Origin: a bacterium
Lineage (GTDB): Bacteria > Elusimicrobiota > Elusimicrobia > Elusimicrobiales > UBA9959
DNA length: 64,000 nucleotides
Direction of reading: 5' to 3'
NCBI GenBank assembly: GCA_021786295.1
Contig: JAJYNO010000026.1
Span: 124,001 to 188,000, forward strand
The notes beneath the pieces were generated by a model. It saw nothing but the letters and a program-made list of their open reading frames with translations, had not been told where the DNA came from and made no database searches. A program made the translations under genes and the position numbers. Numbering within the stretch: the stretch's first letter is position 1; every line of letters starts with the position of its first letter. Below are positions 7,789 to 16,466 of the stretch, piece after piece.

Positions 7789-8922
7789 TCACCCGAAGAT
7801 CAGTTTGACCATGTCGCGCAGCGCCGCCGGGACCCACAGGGACGAGAAGGCCGTGGCCAGCGTCAGCGCCGAAAAAACGTAGAAATACTTCACCGATATC
7901 AGCGCGCCGGCGGCCCCGCCGAAGGACGGCAGCTCCAGGCCGAAGACAGTATAGCGCAGCGCACCGGAAGGGCAGGCGTCCAGACACTGGCCGCAGAGGT
8001 TGCAGTAGGCCAGTATCTCCGGCCGCGCGCCAGGGGCGGACCTTACGGCGTTCATCGGACAGGCGCGCCCGCAGGTCCCGCAGGCCGAGCACTTCGCGGC
8101 GTCGCAGGTCAGACGGAAAGGGTTCAGCCTGCCCCAGAAGGCCTGCCAGGCGGCAAAAGGGCAGAGATAGGAGCAGAAGGTCCTTTTCCCGGTCAGCAGC
8201 GGGCCCGCGACCAGCGCGGCCAGCGAAAGCCCCATCAGGCCGTACTGCGCGGCGCGCTCTCCGCCGTCCCTGGCGAGAAAGGCCCCGGTGAACTTGAACG
8301 GGCAGAGCCAGAGACAGTACTCCGGAGCCATGTTGGCCAGCGAGACCAGCAGGAAGAAGATCAGCAGCGCGGCGGGCAGGTCGCGCAGGGCGCGAAGGCG
8401 CCCGGTCCCGACCAGGGGGCGCCGCGCCGCGGAACTCAGCCCGTCGTCTATGCCGCCGTAGAAGCAGGCCCAGGAGCACCAGCCGCGGCCGATGGCCAGC
8501 GTGACAAAAAGCCACGCCGCGCCTAGGGACAGCGGCCCCCACAGCCGCCAGCCCGCGCTCATGAGCGCCAGGTACTGCTGGTAGAGATAGCCGAGAAAAT
8601 AGGGGGCCATGGCTATGTGGCAGTACGGGGCGCTGGCGAAGCAGGCCGGGGCGAGGGCCTTGTCCAGCAGACCCAGCTTGAAATGCGCCAGAAAAGCCAG
8701 GGCGGAGACGGAGAAGAAGAGCCTGCGGTAGAAGGAGACCCGCCCGGTGTAGGCTATGGCGAAAGCGGAGGCCCCGGCGAAAACGGCCCAGGCCAGGGCA
8801 TAAAAGCGGCTTATTTCCCGACCGACGATAAGTCCTGAAAAGATGAAAGCGGGAACAAAGACCAGCGCGGCGAAAAGACCCGCCGCCGCGGCTTTCCCCC
8901 CCCGTGAAACTGCCGGTTCCAT
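7789..8922 (-). CDS. NapH/NosR-type membrane polyferredoxin (4Fe-4S)
   Basis: The 377-aa membrane protein has an N-terminal block of about four helices, then NapH-type cysteine loops GRGWCSWACF, YCLWLCPF and FCSYLCPF. A C-terminal two-cluster ferredoxin domain follows: CSACGTCGRACPM and CNLCGQCLDACPSG. NapH/NosR/CcoG-type proteins move electrons between the quinone pool or cytoplasm and periplasmic partners. I placed the start at ATG 8922, which has GGAGG 8 nt upstream; the longer TTG start at 8937 overlaps that ribosome site. With the Cys4 protein and the CcdA-like protein it forms a trans-membrane redox module. No terminal reductase is seen nearby. Confidence 0.85.
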   Translation of the reverse strand: MEPAVSRGGKAAAAGLFAALVFVPAFIFSGLIVGREISRFYALAWAVFAGASAFAIAYTGRVSFYRRLFFSVSALAFLAHFKLGLLDKALAPACFASAPYCHIAMAPYFLGYLYQQYLALMSAGWRLWGPLSLGAAWLFVTLAIGRGWCSWACFYGGIDDGLSSAARRPLVGTGRLRALRDLPAALLIFFLLVSLANMAPEYCLWLCPFKFTGAFLARDGGERAAQYGLMGLSLAALVAGPLLTGKRTFCSYLCPFAAWQAFWGRLNPFRLTCDAAKCSACGTCGRACPMNAVRSAPGARPEILAYCNLCGQCLDACPSGALRYTVFGLELPSFGGAAGALISVKYFYVFSALTLATAFSSLWVPAALRDMVKLIFG

Positions 8923-8941
8923 CGGCTGCGCCTCCAATTAG

Positions 8942-8947
8942 TACAAT
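8942..8947 (+). promoter_or_regulatory. -10 element (TACAAT) of the gene at 8957
   Basis: TACAAT lies 9 nt before the ATG at 8957 with no Shine-Dalgarno sequence in between, again predicting a leaderless transcript. It falls in the 34-bp space between divergent starts at 8922 and 8957. Confidence 0.45.
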
Positions 8948-8956
8948 AATATCAAA

Positions 8957-11002
8957 ATGGGGCTTTTCCTTCTATTCGGGTTCTATTCGCTGCTGGCGCA
9001 GGTGCTGCTGCTGCGCGAGGCGAGCCAGGTCTTCGGCGCGCAGGAGCTTTCGCTGGCGGCCGCGCTTTCCTTCTGGCTCTTGTGGACCGCTGGCGGCGTC
9101 AGGCTGGGCTCCGGCGCGGCGAAGAAACTCCCCTTCGCGGCGGCCGCGCTGCTCTTGCCGGCGGCGGCCGCGCTGAACCTGCTGCTGGCCAGGCTGGGCC
9201 CCGCCTTCCTGCCCGCCCTCTCGCGGCCGGGGCTCTTCACGATGCTGGCCGGCTCCGCCCTGCTCTGCCTGCCGGCGGCCCTGGCCAACGGCTGGGCCGC
9301 CGGCGGCGCGCTGGCCGGCAGGCCTGCCTTATTCTACGCGGCCGAGGCGGCCGGCTCCGCCGCGGCGGGGCTCCTCAGCGTGGCGTACTACCGCTGGTTC
9401 CCCGGGCTGGACCCGGCGGCGCTGCTGGCAGCCGCGGCCCTGCCGCTGGCGGCCGCCTGCGCCCTTTCCCGCCCGATGTCGCGCCGCCGCGCGGCCGCCG
9501 CGGTCCTCTGCGTTCTGGTCTCGGCCGCCGCCGCGGGCCTCGCTCCGCGCTGCTACAGGCTCAAGCCGCCGGCCCCGCGCCCGGACTCCGTAGTGAACAC
9601 CGAAGGCTCGCGCCTGGCCCTGGCGAAGGACGGCGGGCTCTCCTTCTACGAGGACGGGCGCCTGCTGCACGCCCCGGAGGACCCCTCGCCGGAAGAACTG
9701 GTGCACGTACCGCTGCTCTCGCTGCGCCCGCGCAGGGTCCTGCTGCACGGCGCCGGCGCCTTCTTCGCCCTCCCCGAAGTGCTCAAGCACAAGCCGCGCG
9801 AGACCGCCATAGCCGAGCCCGACCGCTTTTTCGCCGCCGCGCTGGAAAAGCGCACCGGCGCCGACGCGGGGAGATTCACGCTGCTAGACGAGGACCCGCG
9901 CGCCATAAAGGGGAAGGACGGCTATTACTCCGCGATCCTCAACGCCGGGGGGCCGCCCGAGAACGCGGCCCAGAACAGGTTCTACACGCTGGAGTATTTC
10001 CGCAAGGCCGCCTCGCTGCTGGCCCCCGGAGGAGCGCTGGTCTTCCAGCTACCTTTCGCGGCCAATTACGTGCCTCCGGAGCAGGCCTACGGCGCGGCCT
10101 GCGTCCTGGCCTCGGCGCGAGAGGTCTTCCCGCACATAGAGCTGCTGCCGGGGAACAAACTGACGGTCATAGCCTCCTCCGGGGCGGTGGACCTGGACCA
10201 GGCGGACCTGGCCGCCGCGTACGCGGCCAGGGGATTAAAGACCAGGACGGTGGTCCCGTCGGCCTTCCCGTTCATGCTGGACCCCTACCGCCGGGCCTGG
10301 GCCGCGGCGGCTATCGGGGCGGTTAGGTCCCCCCCGCTAAACACCGACCTGAACCCGCTGGCCTACTTCAGGTTCTGGAAGGCCTGGCTTTCCATGGTGA
10401 TGACGCCCTCCTCGCTTCTGGGCCTGGCCGGACTGCTCCTGGCCGCGGCCGCAGCCGGGCTGAAACTGCGCCGGACGCTCAGGTTCTCCCCCGACGAGCG
10501 CACCGGGGAGGCCTTCCTGATGGGCTTCTGGGGGCTGGCCTTCGAGACGGCGGCGCTGCTGGCCTTCCAGTCGAGGACCGGCCGGCTCAGCCCCGAGCTG
10601 GGAGAGATGTTCGCGCTTTTCATGGCCGGGGCCGCGGCAGGAGCCTGGGCCGCCCGGCGGGCCGGCCGCCGGCGCATACCTGTCTTCGAGGGGGCGGCGG
10701 TACTGCTGGCCTTGCTCGCGGCGCTGCGGCCCGAGCTGGCCCAGCATGCCTGGGGAGCGCGAGCGCTGATCCTTTCCGGGGGCGCCGTCTCCGGGGCCTT
10801 CTTCGCGGCCGCGGCCGGCGCGACCGGGCCGCAGGTGTATTCCTGGGACCTGATAGGCGGGGCCGCTGGCGGGCTGGCCGCGGCGGCCTTCGCCGCCCCG
10901 ATGACCGGCATCGCCGGCGCCATGTACCTGGCCGCCGCCTCGGCGGCCGCGGCGCTGGCCGGCTACTTCGTCTCCCTGAAGGCGTCCACGGTAAAAGAAT
11001 AG
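8957..11002 (+). CDS. Membrane protein with degenerate spermidine-synthase-like domain
   Basis: The 681-aa protein has about seven N-terminal helices (residues 1-200), a soluble Rossmann-like domain (about 210-450) and a further C-terminal helical block (about 480-675). This is the layout of fused membrane/spermidine-synthase proteins. The middle domain retains LRPRRVLLHGAGAF, EPDRFF and the RFYTLEYFRKAASLL segment equivalent to LFTxEFYxxxxxxL. The usual GGGxG SAM loop has decayed to GAGAF, and the catalytic Asp region is not obvious. True polyamine synthesis is therefore doubtful. The last 40 nt overlap the convergent MEMO1-AMMECR1 gene. Confidence 0.72.
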   Translation: MGLFLLFGFYSLLAQVLLLREASQVFGAQELSLAAALSFWLLWTAGGVRLGSGAAKKLPFAAAALLLPAAAALNLLLARLGPAFLPALSRPGLFTMLAGSALLCLPAALANGWAAGGALAGRPALFYAAEAAGSAAAGLLSVAYYRWFPGLDPAALLAAAALPLAAACALSRPMSRRRAAAAVLCVLVSAAAAGLAPRCYRLKPPAPRPDSVVNTEGSRLALAKDGGLSFYEDGRLLHAPEDPSPEELVHVPLLSLRPRRVLLHGAGAFFALPEVLKHKPRETAIAEPDRFFAAALEKRTGADAGRFTLLDEDPRAIKGKDGYYSAILNAGGPPENAAQNRFYTLEYFRKAASLLAPGGALVFQLPFAANYVPPEQAYGAACVLASAREVFPHIELLPGNKLTVIASSGAVDLDQADLAAAYAARGLKTRTVVPSAFPFMLDPYRRAWAAAAIGAVRSPPLNTDLNPLAYFRFWKAWLSMVMTPSSLLGLAGLLLAAAAAGLKLRRTLRFSPDERTGEAFLMGFWGLAFETAALLAFQSRTGRLSPELGEMFALFMAGAAAGAWAARRAGRRRIPVFEGAAVLLALLAALRPELAQHAWGARALILSGGAVSGAFFAAAAGATGPQVYSWDLIGGAAGGLAAAAFAAPMTGIAGAMYLAAASAAAALAGYFVSLKASTVKE

Positions 11003-12435
11003 AGCTCCGTCCCTTTCTGCTTCCAGCAGTCGCGCGGAAGCCCCGCCTTCTGGGAGCAGAGCTCCCCCATGAAAGCGTCCTTGCCGGGCAGTTCCTCCCA
11101 GACCTGCGGCAGGAAGAGTCCGCTGTGGCCGTCCCTGGCCACCACCACGCCCTCCTTGCCCGGCTTTATGTCCCCGGCCTTGACCGGCGTTAGCGGCGAG
11201 AGGACCGAGACCTCTATCCTCACCTTGCCCAGTTCGTCACGCCCGAGCGGGCCGAACCTGCGGTCGCGGAAAGCCGCGCTGAAAGCGGCGAAGCGCACCG
11301 CGTCCATGAGCGTCATGGCCGGCTCCACCGTGCCTACGCAGCCGCGCAGCTTCCCGTCCTCGGTGAGCGTCACGAAGACCGACCCCGGCAGGTCCAGGCG
11401 CGGGTCGGGGTCCAGACCCGCCGGCTGAGGCTCGCCGGCGAAGACGCGCTCCAGCGTCCGGCGCGCCTCCTTCAGCAGGGCCTGCCGCTCGGCGGAGGAG
11501 AGGGCGAGGTCCGCCGGCTTTCCGGCGTCGGTGAAGACCCCGCTCATGTAACCCACCACCGACTCCGGCCCGGCCTCGCTGTTCTCCGCCGAGGAATCCG
11601 AGAGCGCCAGCGGAGCGAACGACTTCGCGCCCAAAAGCTTCGCCGCCGTCATGCCGGCCTCTATTGCCGCCTCGCCGCAGGCGCAGGTGACGAGCCCCGG
11701 GATGTTCTTGGCCAGCATGTAATGGGCCGCAGTCCAGACCAGGGCGGGGTCCAGGCTCTCGATGGCCAGCTTCATCGCGCCGTCGGACTCCGCAGCCGCG
11801 GCCTTCGGCGGATAATGCGAGAAGTCCGAGGAAATGACTATCAGCGCCTTCCTGCCCTTCAGCGCGGCGGCCAGCGCCCGCCCGACGGCCTCGGCCGTCG
11901 CCAGGTCGTCCGTGTTGAGCGTGGCGGCCAGCAGCTTGAACGGCTTCCTCAGGCGGCGCTGCAGGAAAGGCAGCTGCACCTCTATGGAGTGCTCCTTCGC
12001 GTGCGCGGCGGGATCGTCCTTGAAGAGGGGGTTCGACTTGATCAGCTCGGCGGCCAGGGTCCGGTCCGTCGGCACCTTCCCAAGGGGGGTGCTGTAGTCG
12101 TCCGAGGCCAGGAGCGCGGCGCCCCTGACCGGCACGTAATGGCCGGTGCCCAGCACCACCACGGTATCGTAGCCGGCGTCCAGGAACCAGTAGGACATGC
12201 CGGCCACGCGCCCGGAGAACTCGTAGCCGGCGTGCGGGGCTATGACGGCCAGCACCCTGCCGGCCGGCCGCCTGGCGTCCTTGGGGACGGAAAGCCAGCC
12301 GTCAACCCGCCTGGCCAGTTCCTCCGGGTCGGACGGATAGAACTTGCCGGCCACGGCTGGCTCGCGCGCGGCGGCAGGCCCTGGCAGCAGCGGCAGCGCC
12401 AAAAAGGCCAGCGCGGCGAAAATCTTATTGTTCAT
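10963..12435 (-). CDS. amrB-amrA: Fused MEMO1-AMMECR1 protein (AmmeMemoRadiSam proteins B and A)
   Basis: The 490-aa protein is a fusion. Residues about 23-290 are MEMO1-like, with the metal-site region VIAPHAGYEFSG, GTGHY (usually GPSHH) and TCACGEAAIEAG. Residues about 310-490 are AMMECR1, with the hallmark KLRGCVGT. A signal peptide precedes both (MNNKIFAALAFLALPLLPGPAAA), so the protein is predicted to be exported. The system's biochemical role is unknown. It lies 19 nt after the radical SAM gene, consistent with a single AmmeMemoRadiSam operon. The ribosome site is GAGGGGG before the ATG. Its 3' end overlaps the convergent gene by 40 nt. The domain identities are secure; export is a prediction. 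Confidence 0.9.
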   Translation of the reverse strand: MNNKIFAALAFLALPLLPGPAAAREPAVAGKFYPSDPEELARRVDGWLSVPKDARRPAGRVLAVIAPHAGYEFSGRVAGMSYWFLDAGYDTVVVLGTGHYVPVRGAALLASDDYSTPLGKVPTDRTLAAELIKSNPLFKDDPAAHAKEHSIEVQLPFLQRRLRKPFKLLAATLNTDDLATAEAVGRALAAALKGRKALIVISSDFSHYPPKAAAAESDGAMKLAIESLDPALVWTAAHYMLAKNIPGLVTCACGEAAIEAGMTAAKLLGAKSFAPLALSDSSAENSEAGPESVVGYMSGVFTDAGKPADLALSSAERQALLKEARRTLERVFAGEPQPAGLDPDPRLDLPGSVFVTLTEDGKLRGCVGTVEPAMTLMDAVRFAAFSAAFRDRRFGPLGRDELGKVRIEVSVLSPLTPVKAGDIKPGKEGVVVARDGHSGLFLPQVWEELPGKDAFMGELCSQKAGLPRDCWKQKGTELYSFTVDAFRETK

Positions 12436-12454
12436 AGTCCCCCTCAGTTCCGGG

Positions 12455-13684
12455 CTACTTCCAGATGCCGGGTATCCTGGTCCCGTCCCAAGGGCAGAGT
12501 CCGCCGGTGGGCGTCAGGCGGTCCTCCAGCACGGCGTAGCCGTAGCGGCGCACCAGCGCGCGCCCGCACTTAGGGCAGTAGGTGTTCTCCCCAGGGTCCC
12601 CCGGCACGTTGCCGACGTAGACGTAATGCAGGCCCTTGGCCATAGCGATCTCCCGCGCCTCGTCCAGCACGGCCGCTGGGGTCGGAGGCGTGTCGGTCAC
12701 CAGGTATTCGGGCATGAACCTGGAGAAGAACAGCGGCGTGTCGGCCCCCAGGTTGTCCTTCACCCAGCCGGACAGGGCGGCCAGGTCCCGCTGGGAGTCG
12801 TTCAGCCCCGGGATCACCAGGTTGACCACCTCCGTCAGCTTCCCCTTTTTCTTAAGCTGCAGCAGCGTCCGCTTGACGGCCTCCAGATCGCCCCCGGCGT
12901 AGCGGCGGTAGAAGGCGGGCGTGAAGCCCTTCAGGTCTATCTTCACCACGTCCATGTAGGGCAGCAGCTCGTCGAGCGGGCGGCGGTTTATGTAGCCCGC
13001 GCTGACCATGACGTTCTTCAGGCCGGCCGCGCGCGCCAGCTTAGCGGTGTCGTACATGTACTCGTAGAAGACCGAGGGCTCGGAATAGGTGAAGGCCACC
13101 GAGCGGCAGTGCGTGGCCTTGGCGTAGCGCACTATCTCCGCCGGGGAGAGAACTGAGGTTGGCGCCGCGGAGAGCTCGCCGTAAAGCCTGCCGTCCGGCC
13201 CCTTCCTCACGGCCAGGGCGGAAGGAACCGCCGCCGAGGGCGGGAGCTGCTCCGGGTAGACCTGAGAGATCTCCCAGTTCTGGCAGCCCCTGCACCTGAG
13301 GTTGCAGCCCGGGGCGGCCAGCGAATAGACCAGGCTGCCGGGGTACATGTGGTAGACCGGCTTCTTCTCGATCGGGTCCACGTGCACCGCGGCCGGCAGG
13401 GCGTAGACCAGGGTCTTCAGCTTGCCGCCGGAATTCATGCGCACCCGGCAGCGGCCGCGGGCGCCTTCCGGCAGGAAGCAGTTCCACGGACAGAGACGGC
13501 ACTGCACGCCGCCGCAGACGGAGACGGCGAAACGGGCGTCGCGGACGTGCGGGTTATCTTCGGGGAAGAGGGAGGCGAAGGTGGAAGGAGGCGGCCTGAA
13601 GGCCGTCAGGGCCGCGGCCGCCGCCGCCATGCCCGCGGCCGCGAAGGCCCAGGCGAAGGCGGCGGCCGCGCGCCGGCGGCTCAT
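12455..13684 (-). CDS. amrS: AmmeMemoRadiSam-system radical SAM enzyme
   Basis: The 409-aa protein has a radical SAM motif CNLRCRGCQNW, and upstream the family-specific cysteine cluster CRLCPWNCFLP...GRCRVR. Later come FTYSEPSVFYEYMYD, DLKGF and a C-terminal Cys4 knuckle (CPKCGRAL...GLCPWDG) typical of this family. The N-terminus MSRRRAAAAFAWAF is an RR-containing hydrophobic segment of about 30 residues, consistent with a Tat signal or membrane anchor. That is unusual for an oxygen-sensitive radical enzyme but matches the exported partner next door. It overlaps the LOG gene by ATGA. The substrate is unknown. Confidence 0.92.
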   Translation of the reverse strand: MSRRRAAAAFAWAFAAAGMAAAAAALTAFRPPPSTFASLFPEDNPHVRDARFAVSVCGGVQCRLCPWNCFLPEGARGRCRVRMNSGGKLKTLVYALPAAVHVDPIEKKPVYHMYPGSLVYSLAAPGCNLRCRGCQNWEISQVYPEQLPPSAAVPSALAVRKGPDGRLYGELSAAPTSVLSPAEIVRYAKATHCRSVAFTYSEPSVFYEYMYDTAKLARAAGLKNVMVSAGYINRRPLDELLPYMDVVKIDLKGFTPAFYRRYAGGDLEAVKRTLLQLKKKGKLTEVVNLVIPGLNDSQRDLAALSGWVKDNLGADTPLFFSRFMPEYLVTDTPPTPAAVLDEAREIAMAKGLHYVYVGNVPGDPGENTYCPKCGRALVRRYGYAVLEDRLTPTGGLCPWDGTRIPGIWK

Positions 13685-14550
13685 TTTTTACGGGCCTCTT
13701 CGTACGGGTGGGCCCTGTAGAAGGCCTCTATCCGCCCGAGGATCTCGGCGCCCGACTCGGCGAAGGAGAACAGGTCCAGGTCCTCCTCGGAGATGTAGCC
13801 CCACTTGGCGATGTTCTTGAAGTTGATGACGTCCTCCCAGTACTCCCGGCCCACCAGCACTATGGGCAGGCGGCTCTTCTTGCCCGTCTGCACCAGCGTC
13901 AGCACCTCGAAGAGCTCGTCCATCGTGCCGAAGCCGCCGGGGAACACCACCAGGGCCCTGGCCCGCATCACGAAGTGCATCTTTCGGATCGCGAAGTAGT
14001 GGAAGCGGAAGCAGAACTCGGGGGAAACGTAGGGGTTAGGCCCCTGCTCCATCTTCAGCGTGATGTTGAGGCCCACGCTGCGCGCGCCGGCCTCGTGGGC
14101 GCCGCGGTTGGCGGCTTCCATGATGCCGGGGCCGCCGCCGGTGACCACCACCAGTCTGCGGCCGTTGTTGAGCACGTCGGCCTGCGAGACCAGGCGTCCG
14201 AAATCGCGGGCCACCTCGTAGAACCTGGTGGAGGCCTTCAGGCGCTTCACGGAGGCCAGCTTGTTGCGGAGCACCGGGTTCTTCGGGTCCTTCTTCAGCA
14301 TGGCTTCGACGCTCTTTACGCGCTCGTCGGTCTGTTCCTTGTCCCAGCTGCGCGCGCTGCCGAAGACCACGACGGTGGACTTCACGTCGTGCTCCTCCAG
14401 CATCATCTCCGGTTTCAGCAGTTCCAGCTGCAGCCGCACGGGGCGCAGTTCGTCGCGGCTGAGGAACTCGGGATCGGTGTAAGCCTTGCGGTAGGCAGGC
14501 GACCTGCGCAGCGCCAGGACTTCCTTGCTGATTTTGGGCGTTTTATTCAC
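13681..14550 (-). CDS. LOG-family Rossmann-fold protein (TIGR00730-type)
   Basis: The 289-aa protein carries the LOG/lysine-decarboxylase-like signature: VVVTGGGPGIMEAANRGA and VVFPGGFGTMDELFEVLTL (the PGGxGTxxE motif). Homologues release free cytokinin-type bases by cleaving the N-glycosidic bond of nucleoside 5'-monophosphates, or act as general nucleotide hydrolases. The roughly 70-residue N-terminal extension is longer than in the minimal family. It starts at GTG with AAGGAG 6 nt upstream, and its stop overlaps the radical SAM start (ATGA). Its position between dxs/ispA and the AmmeMemoRadiSam pair does not explain its role. Confidence 0.87.
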   Translation of the reverse strand: MNKTPKISKEVLALRRSPAYRKAYTDPEFLSRDELRPVRLQLELLKPEMMLEEHDVKSTVVVFGSARSWDKEQTDERVKSVEAMLKKDPKNPVLRNKLASVKRLKASTRFYEVARDFGRLVSQADVLNNGRRLVVVTGGGPGIMEAANRGAHEAGARSVGLNITLKMEQGPNPYVSPEFCFRFHYFAIRKMHFVMRARALVVFPGGFGTMDELFEVLTLVQTGKKSRLPIVLVGREYWEDVINFKNIAKWGYISEEDLDLFSFAESGAEILGRIEAFYRAHPYEEARKK

Positions 14551-14580
14551 GGTGGGCTCCTTGTGTCTTGGTGTAAGCGG

Positions 14581-16464
14581 TCAAACTGCGGCTCCGGCTC
14601 GCCGGCCGAGCCAGGACGCCGCGGCCGCGGCCATCTTCTCCGGGGTCAGACCTATCTCCTCGTAAAGTTCTTCGGGCTTGCCCTGCTCCACGTACGAATC
14701 CGGGATGCCGAGGCGCAGCAGGCGCGGCTGCAGGTCCGCCGAGTTCAGGAACTCCAGCACGGCGGAGCCGAAGCCGCCGGCCAGGGAATTGTCCTCGGCC
14801 GTCACCAGGGGGCCAGCGGCGGCCAGCTCCCGTATCAGTTCCTCGTCCAGCGGCTTGACGAAGCGCATGTCGGCCACGCCGGCGTCCACGCCGGCCGCCC
14901 TCAGCAGCCCGGCCGCCTTCAGCGCCGGATGCACGCGGTTGCCTATCGCCAGGAAATTCAGGTCGCGGCCGCGCGAGAGAACGCGGCCCCTGCCTATCGG
15001 CAGCGCCTTTGGTTCCGGGTCCATTTCGACGCCGAAGCCTTTCCCGCGCGGGTAGCGCAGCAGCGCGGGCCGGCCGCAGGAAAGAGCCGTGGCCAGCATG
15101 TGCTGGAGCTCGTTCTCGTCGGCCGGCGCCATCACCACCACGTCGGGGACCATGCGGAAGAGGCCGAGGTCGAACACGCCGTGGTGGGTCGGGCCGTCCT
15201 CCCCCACCACGCCCGCCCGGTCCATAGCTATGACGACGGGCAGCTTCTGCAGCGAGATGTCGTGCTGCACCTGGTCGAAGGCGCGCTGCATGAAGGAGGA
15301 GTAGATCGCGGCCACCGGCTTCATGCCGTCGGCGGCGAGACCGGCGGCAAACGTTACGGCGTGCTCCTCGGCTATGCCCACGTCGTAATAGCGGCGCGGG
15401 AAGGCGTCGCGGAAAAGGTCCAGGCCCGTTCCCTCCGGCATCGCGGCGGTGATCGCGCAGATCTTCGGGTCCTTCCCGGCCAGTTCCACCAGCGTGCGGC
15501 CGAACACCTGCGTGAAGGTGGGCGCCAGGGCGCCGGCCGCGGGGGCTTTTTTCGCCTCGCCTGTCCGCACGTCGAACTTAGGAGCGCCGTGGAACTCGGT
15601 GGGCGAGTCCTCGGCGGGCTCGTAGCCGCGGCCCTTCTTGGTCACCACGTGCAGCAGCACGGGCCCCTTGAGGCCCTTCACGTAGCCCAGCACCTCCGCC
15701 AGCTCGGAGAGATTGTGGCCGTCCACCGGGCCGAAATAAGTGAAGCCCATCTCCTCGAAGATCATGCCGGGGAAGAACAGCACGCGGGCGCGCTTGGCCA
15801 CGCGCAGCGCCTGCTTTCCCCAGAACTGAAAACGGTTCAGGAACAGTTCGGCCTTGCGCCCGGCGTCCTGCACGGTGCCCAGCGTGAGCAGTTTCGTCAG
15901 GATATGGCCGAGCCGCCCGACGCGCTGCGAGATGAACATCTGGTTGTCGTTGAGCACCACCAGCAGGTCGGTGCGCAGCTGGCCGATGTTCTGCATGGCC
16001 TCCCAGGCCATCCCGCCGGTCATCGCGCCGTCGGCCACCACGGCGACGACGCGGTGCGAGGCGCCCTGCTGATCGCGGGCCGCCGCCATGCCGGCCGCGG
16101 CGGAGAGCGCCGTGGAAGCGTGGCCGGCGCCGAAGGCGTCGTACTCCGACTCGTAGCGTTTCAGGAAGCCGGAGAGCCCCCCCTTCGTGCGTATCGTCCG
16201 GAACCTGTCGGCGCGGCCGGTCAGGATCTTGTGCGCGTAGGCCTGATGGCCGGTGTCGAAGACGATGCGGTCGCGCGGCGTGTCGAAGACGTAGTGCAGG
16301 GCCAGTATCAGGTCCGTCGCGCCCAGGCTTGAGGCCAGATGCCCGCCGGTGCGGCTGACGCCCTCCACGATCAGCTTGCGGACCTCCGCCGCCAGGGCCG
16401 GCAGCTGTTCCACCGAAAGCTTCCTGATGTCCTCCGGCCCGCGGATGTTCTTAAGAAGTTCCAT
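14581..16464 (-). CDS. dxs: 1-deoxy-D-xylulose-5-phosphate synthase
   Basis: The 627-aa length is typical for Dxs. It has the thiamine diphosphate motif GDGAMTGGMAWEAMQNIG...NDNQM, the N-terminal ASSLGATDLILALHYVFDTP and DTGHQAYAHKILTGR, and the pyrimidine-domain IAEEHAVTFAAGLA and DRAGVVGEDGPTHHG. It condenses pyruvate and glyceraldehyde-3-phosphate, the first step of the MEP isoprenoid pathway, in the cytosol. It starts 2 nt after the ispA stop, so the two are translationally coupled. Together they supply the prenyl diphosphate backbone for undecaprenyl phosphate and quinones. Confidence 0.97.
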   Translation of the reverse strand: MELLKNIRGPEDIRKLSVEQLPALAAEVRKLIVEGVSRTGGHLASSLGATDLILALHYVFDTPRDRIVFDTGHQAYAHKILTGRADRFRTIRTKGGLSGFLKRYESEYDAFGAGHASTALSAAAGMAAARDQQGASHRVVAVVADGAMTGGMAWEAMQNIGQLRTDLLVVLNDNQMFISQRVGRLGHILTKLLTLGTVQDAGRKAELFLNRFQFWGKQALRVAKRARVLFFPGMIFEEMGFTYFGPVDGHNLSELAEVLGYVKGLKGPVLLHVVTKKGRGYEPAEDSPTEFHGAPKFDVRTGEAKKAPAAGALAPTFTQVFGRTLVELAGKDPKICAITAAMPEGTGLDLFRDAFPRRYYDVGIAEEHAVTFAAGLAADGMKPVAAIYSSFMQRAFDQVQHDISLQKLPVVIAMDRAGVVGEDGPTHHGVFDLGLFRMVPDVVVMAPADENELQHMLATALSCGRPALLRYPRGKGFGVEMDPEPKALPIGRGRVLSRGRDLNFLAIGNRVHPALKAAGLLRAAGVDAGVADMRFVKPLDEELIRELAAAGPLVTAEDNSLAGGFGSAVLEFLNSADLQPRLLRLGIPDSYVEQGKPEELYEEIGLTPEKMAAAAASWLGRRAGAAV

Positions 16465-16466
16465 AT

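Noticed and set aside
13708-16332. An 874-codon open frame antisense to dxs and the LOG gene
   Set aside because: The opposite strand encodes two full, motif-complete enzymes. The antisense product is His/Gly/Arg-rich with no domain, a usual result of high GC and codon bias.
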